Position numbers and translations under genes: made by a program. Positions 63,972-64,000 of a stretch of 64,000 bases of DNA are shown in pieces; the first letter of the stretch is position 1, and each line of letters starts with the position of its first letter. The notes under the pieces are model-generated. The model saw nothing but the letters and a program-made list of their open reading frames with translations. It was not told where the DNA came from and ran no database searches. This stretch comes from Gari tellinella (taxonomy: Eukaryota; Mollusca; Bivalvia; Cardiida; Psammobiidae). The stretch spans positions 37,403,246-37,467,245 of the forward strand of contig OV277866.1 in NCBI GenBank assembly GCA_922989275.2, read 5' to 3'.

Positions 63972-64000
63972 CACACACACACACACACACACACACACAA
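63972..64000 (+). repeat. (CA)n microsatellite
   Basis: About 14 CA units grown out of the ATCACACACA normally found near the right end of family D. It continues to the window edge. Confidence 0.9.

Noticed and set aside
1..64000. CRISPR array, because of many similar short palindromic repeats
   Set aside because: Repeats are irregularly spaced, lie in both orientations with their own transposon ends and target duplications, and the DNA is eukaryotic.

Overview
This window looks like intron-rich nuclear DNA of an invertebrate animal, most likely a lophotrochozoan and plausibly a bivalve mollusc. The evidence is small exons with consensus splice sites inside kilobase introns, a metazoan-type PH-SH2 adaptor, a LINE relic, tRNA-derived SINEs, and a very high density of short palindromic transposons. 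The taxon is an inference from style, not from a diagnostic gene. No prokaryotic gene, rRNA gene or CRISPR array is present. The long Ser/Leu/Cys-rich and Arg/Glu-rich reading frames at 28.9-39.5 kb are translations of polypyrimidine microsatellites.

Layout. (1) About 2.8-18.3 kb, + strand: nine exons forming the 3' part of an SH3BP2 (3BP2)-like adaptor gene (end of a PH domain, acidic Tyr-rich linker, Pro-rich linker, SH2 domain, stop at 17985). All exon phases are compatible and the upstream exons lie outside the window. The introns hold dozens of MITEs, two tandem intron duplications and a decayed antisense LINE. (2) About 18.3-28.9 kb: intergenic, MITE-rich. (3) 27.7-39.5 kb: a compound satellite block made of TC-rich higher-order arrays, a duplicated module with a tRNA-derived SINE head, and a 2.6-kb AT-rich minisatellite with a 20-bp monomer. 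(4) 39.5-58 kb: mostly MITEs, a candidate promoter and untranslated first exon near 47 kb, and a perfect 75-bp-arm palindrome at 53.0 kb carrying a hammerhead-ribozyme-like core, with a second hammerhead-like motif 80 bp further on. (5) 58.48-60.47 kb: a 0.6-kb inverted duplication carrying two opposed copies of a putative first coding exon, followed by a phase-compatible second exon at 60.8 kb (unrecognised gene). (6) 61-64 kb: probable intron, again MITEs.

MITE nomenclature used here (letters are local to this window). A: TIR starting CAGTGGAGAA, TA target, about 246 bp, Tc1/mariner-like ends. A': older, diverged A. B: TTAA target, CCCTTTCACT-type ends. C: TTAA target, CCCTTTACC ends, about 250 bp, piggyBac-like ends. 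D: TA target, CAGTGTTCCCTCC ends. E: TA target, ends near CAGTAGAACCTCTCTATT. F: CAGGGCTCCAGATAAG ends. G: GGGCCC-type ends. I: ends near CCGTTGAACTTCGATATC. J: GAGCCGTGTCAT ends. L: long-TIR Mutator-like, 11-bp target duplication. M: CAGGGCTGCCAT ends. N: TTAA target, ACCCATTTGCGCC ends. O: TTAA target, AGSGACTCGCAACC ends, contains a tRNA-like unit. P: foldback with CCCCTAATGAGAT ends.

The main unexpected theme is that families with unrelated ends carry the same interchangeable palindromic hairpin cores. Core 1 is CAAACAGTTTGGA...CTGATCAGACGCC and its complement, in A, B and D. Core 2 is TTAAAGCAGGTTGAAAG...GCAGAATGCGCC and its complement, in C, L and M, with a diverged form in E. Core 3 is CAAACAGTG...CTGATCAGAGGGCTCC and its complement. 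The window also holds a hybrid element (A left half, B right half, joined in the core), elements with mismatched TIR subtypes, elements with doubled or precisely lost cores, and several insertions inside cores.
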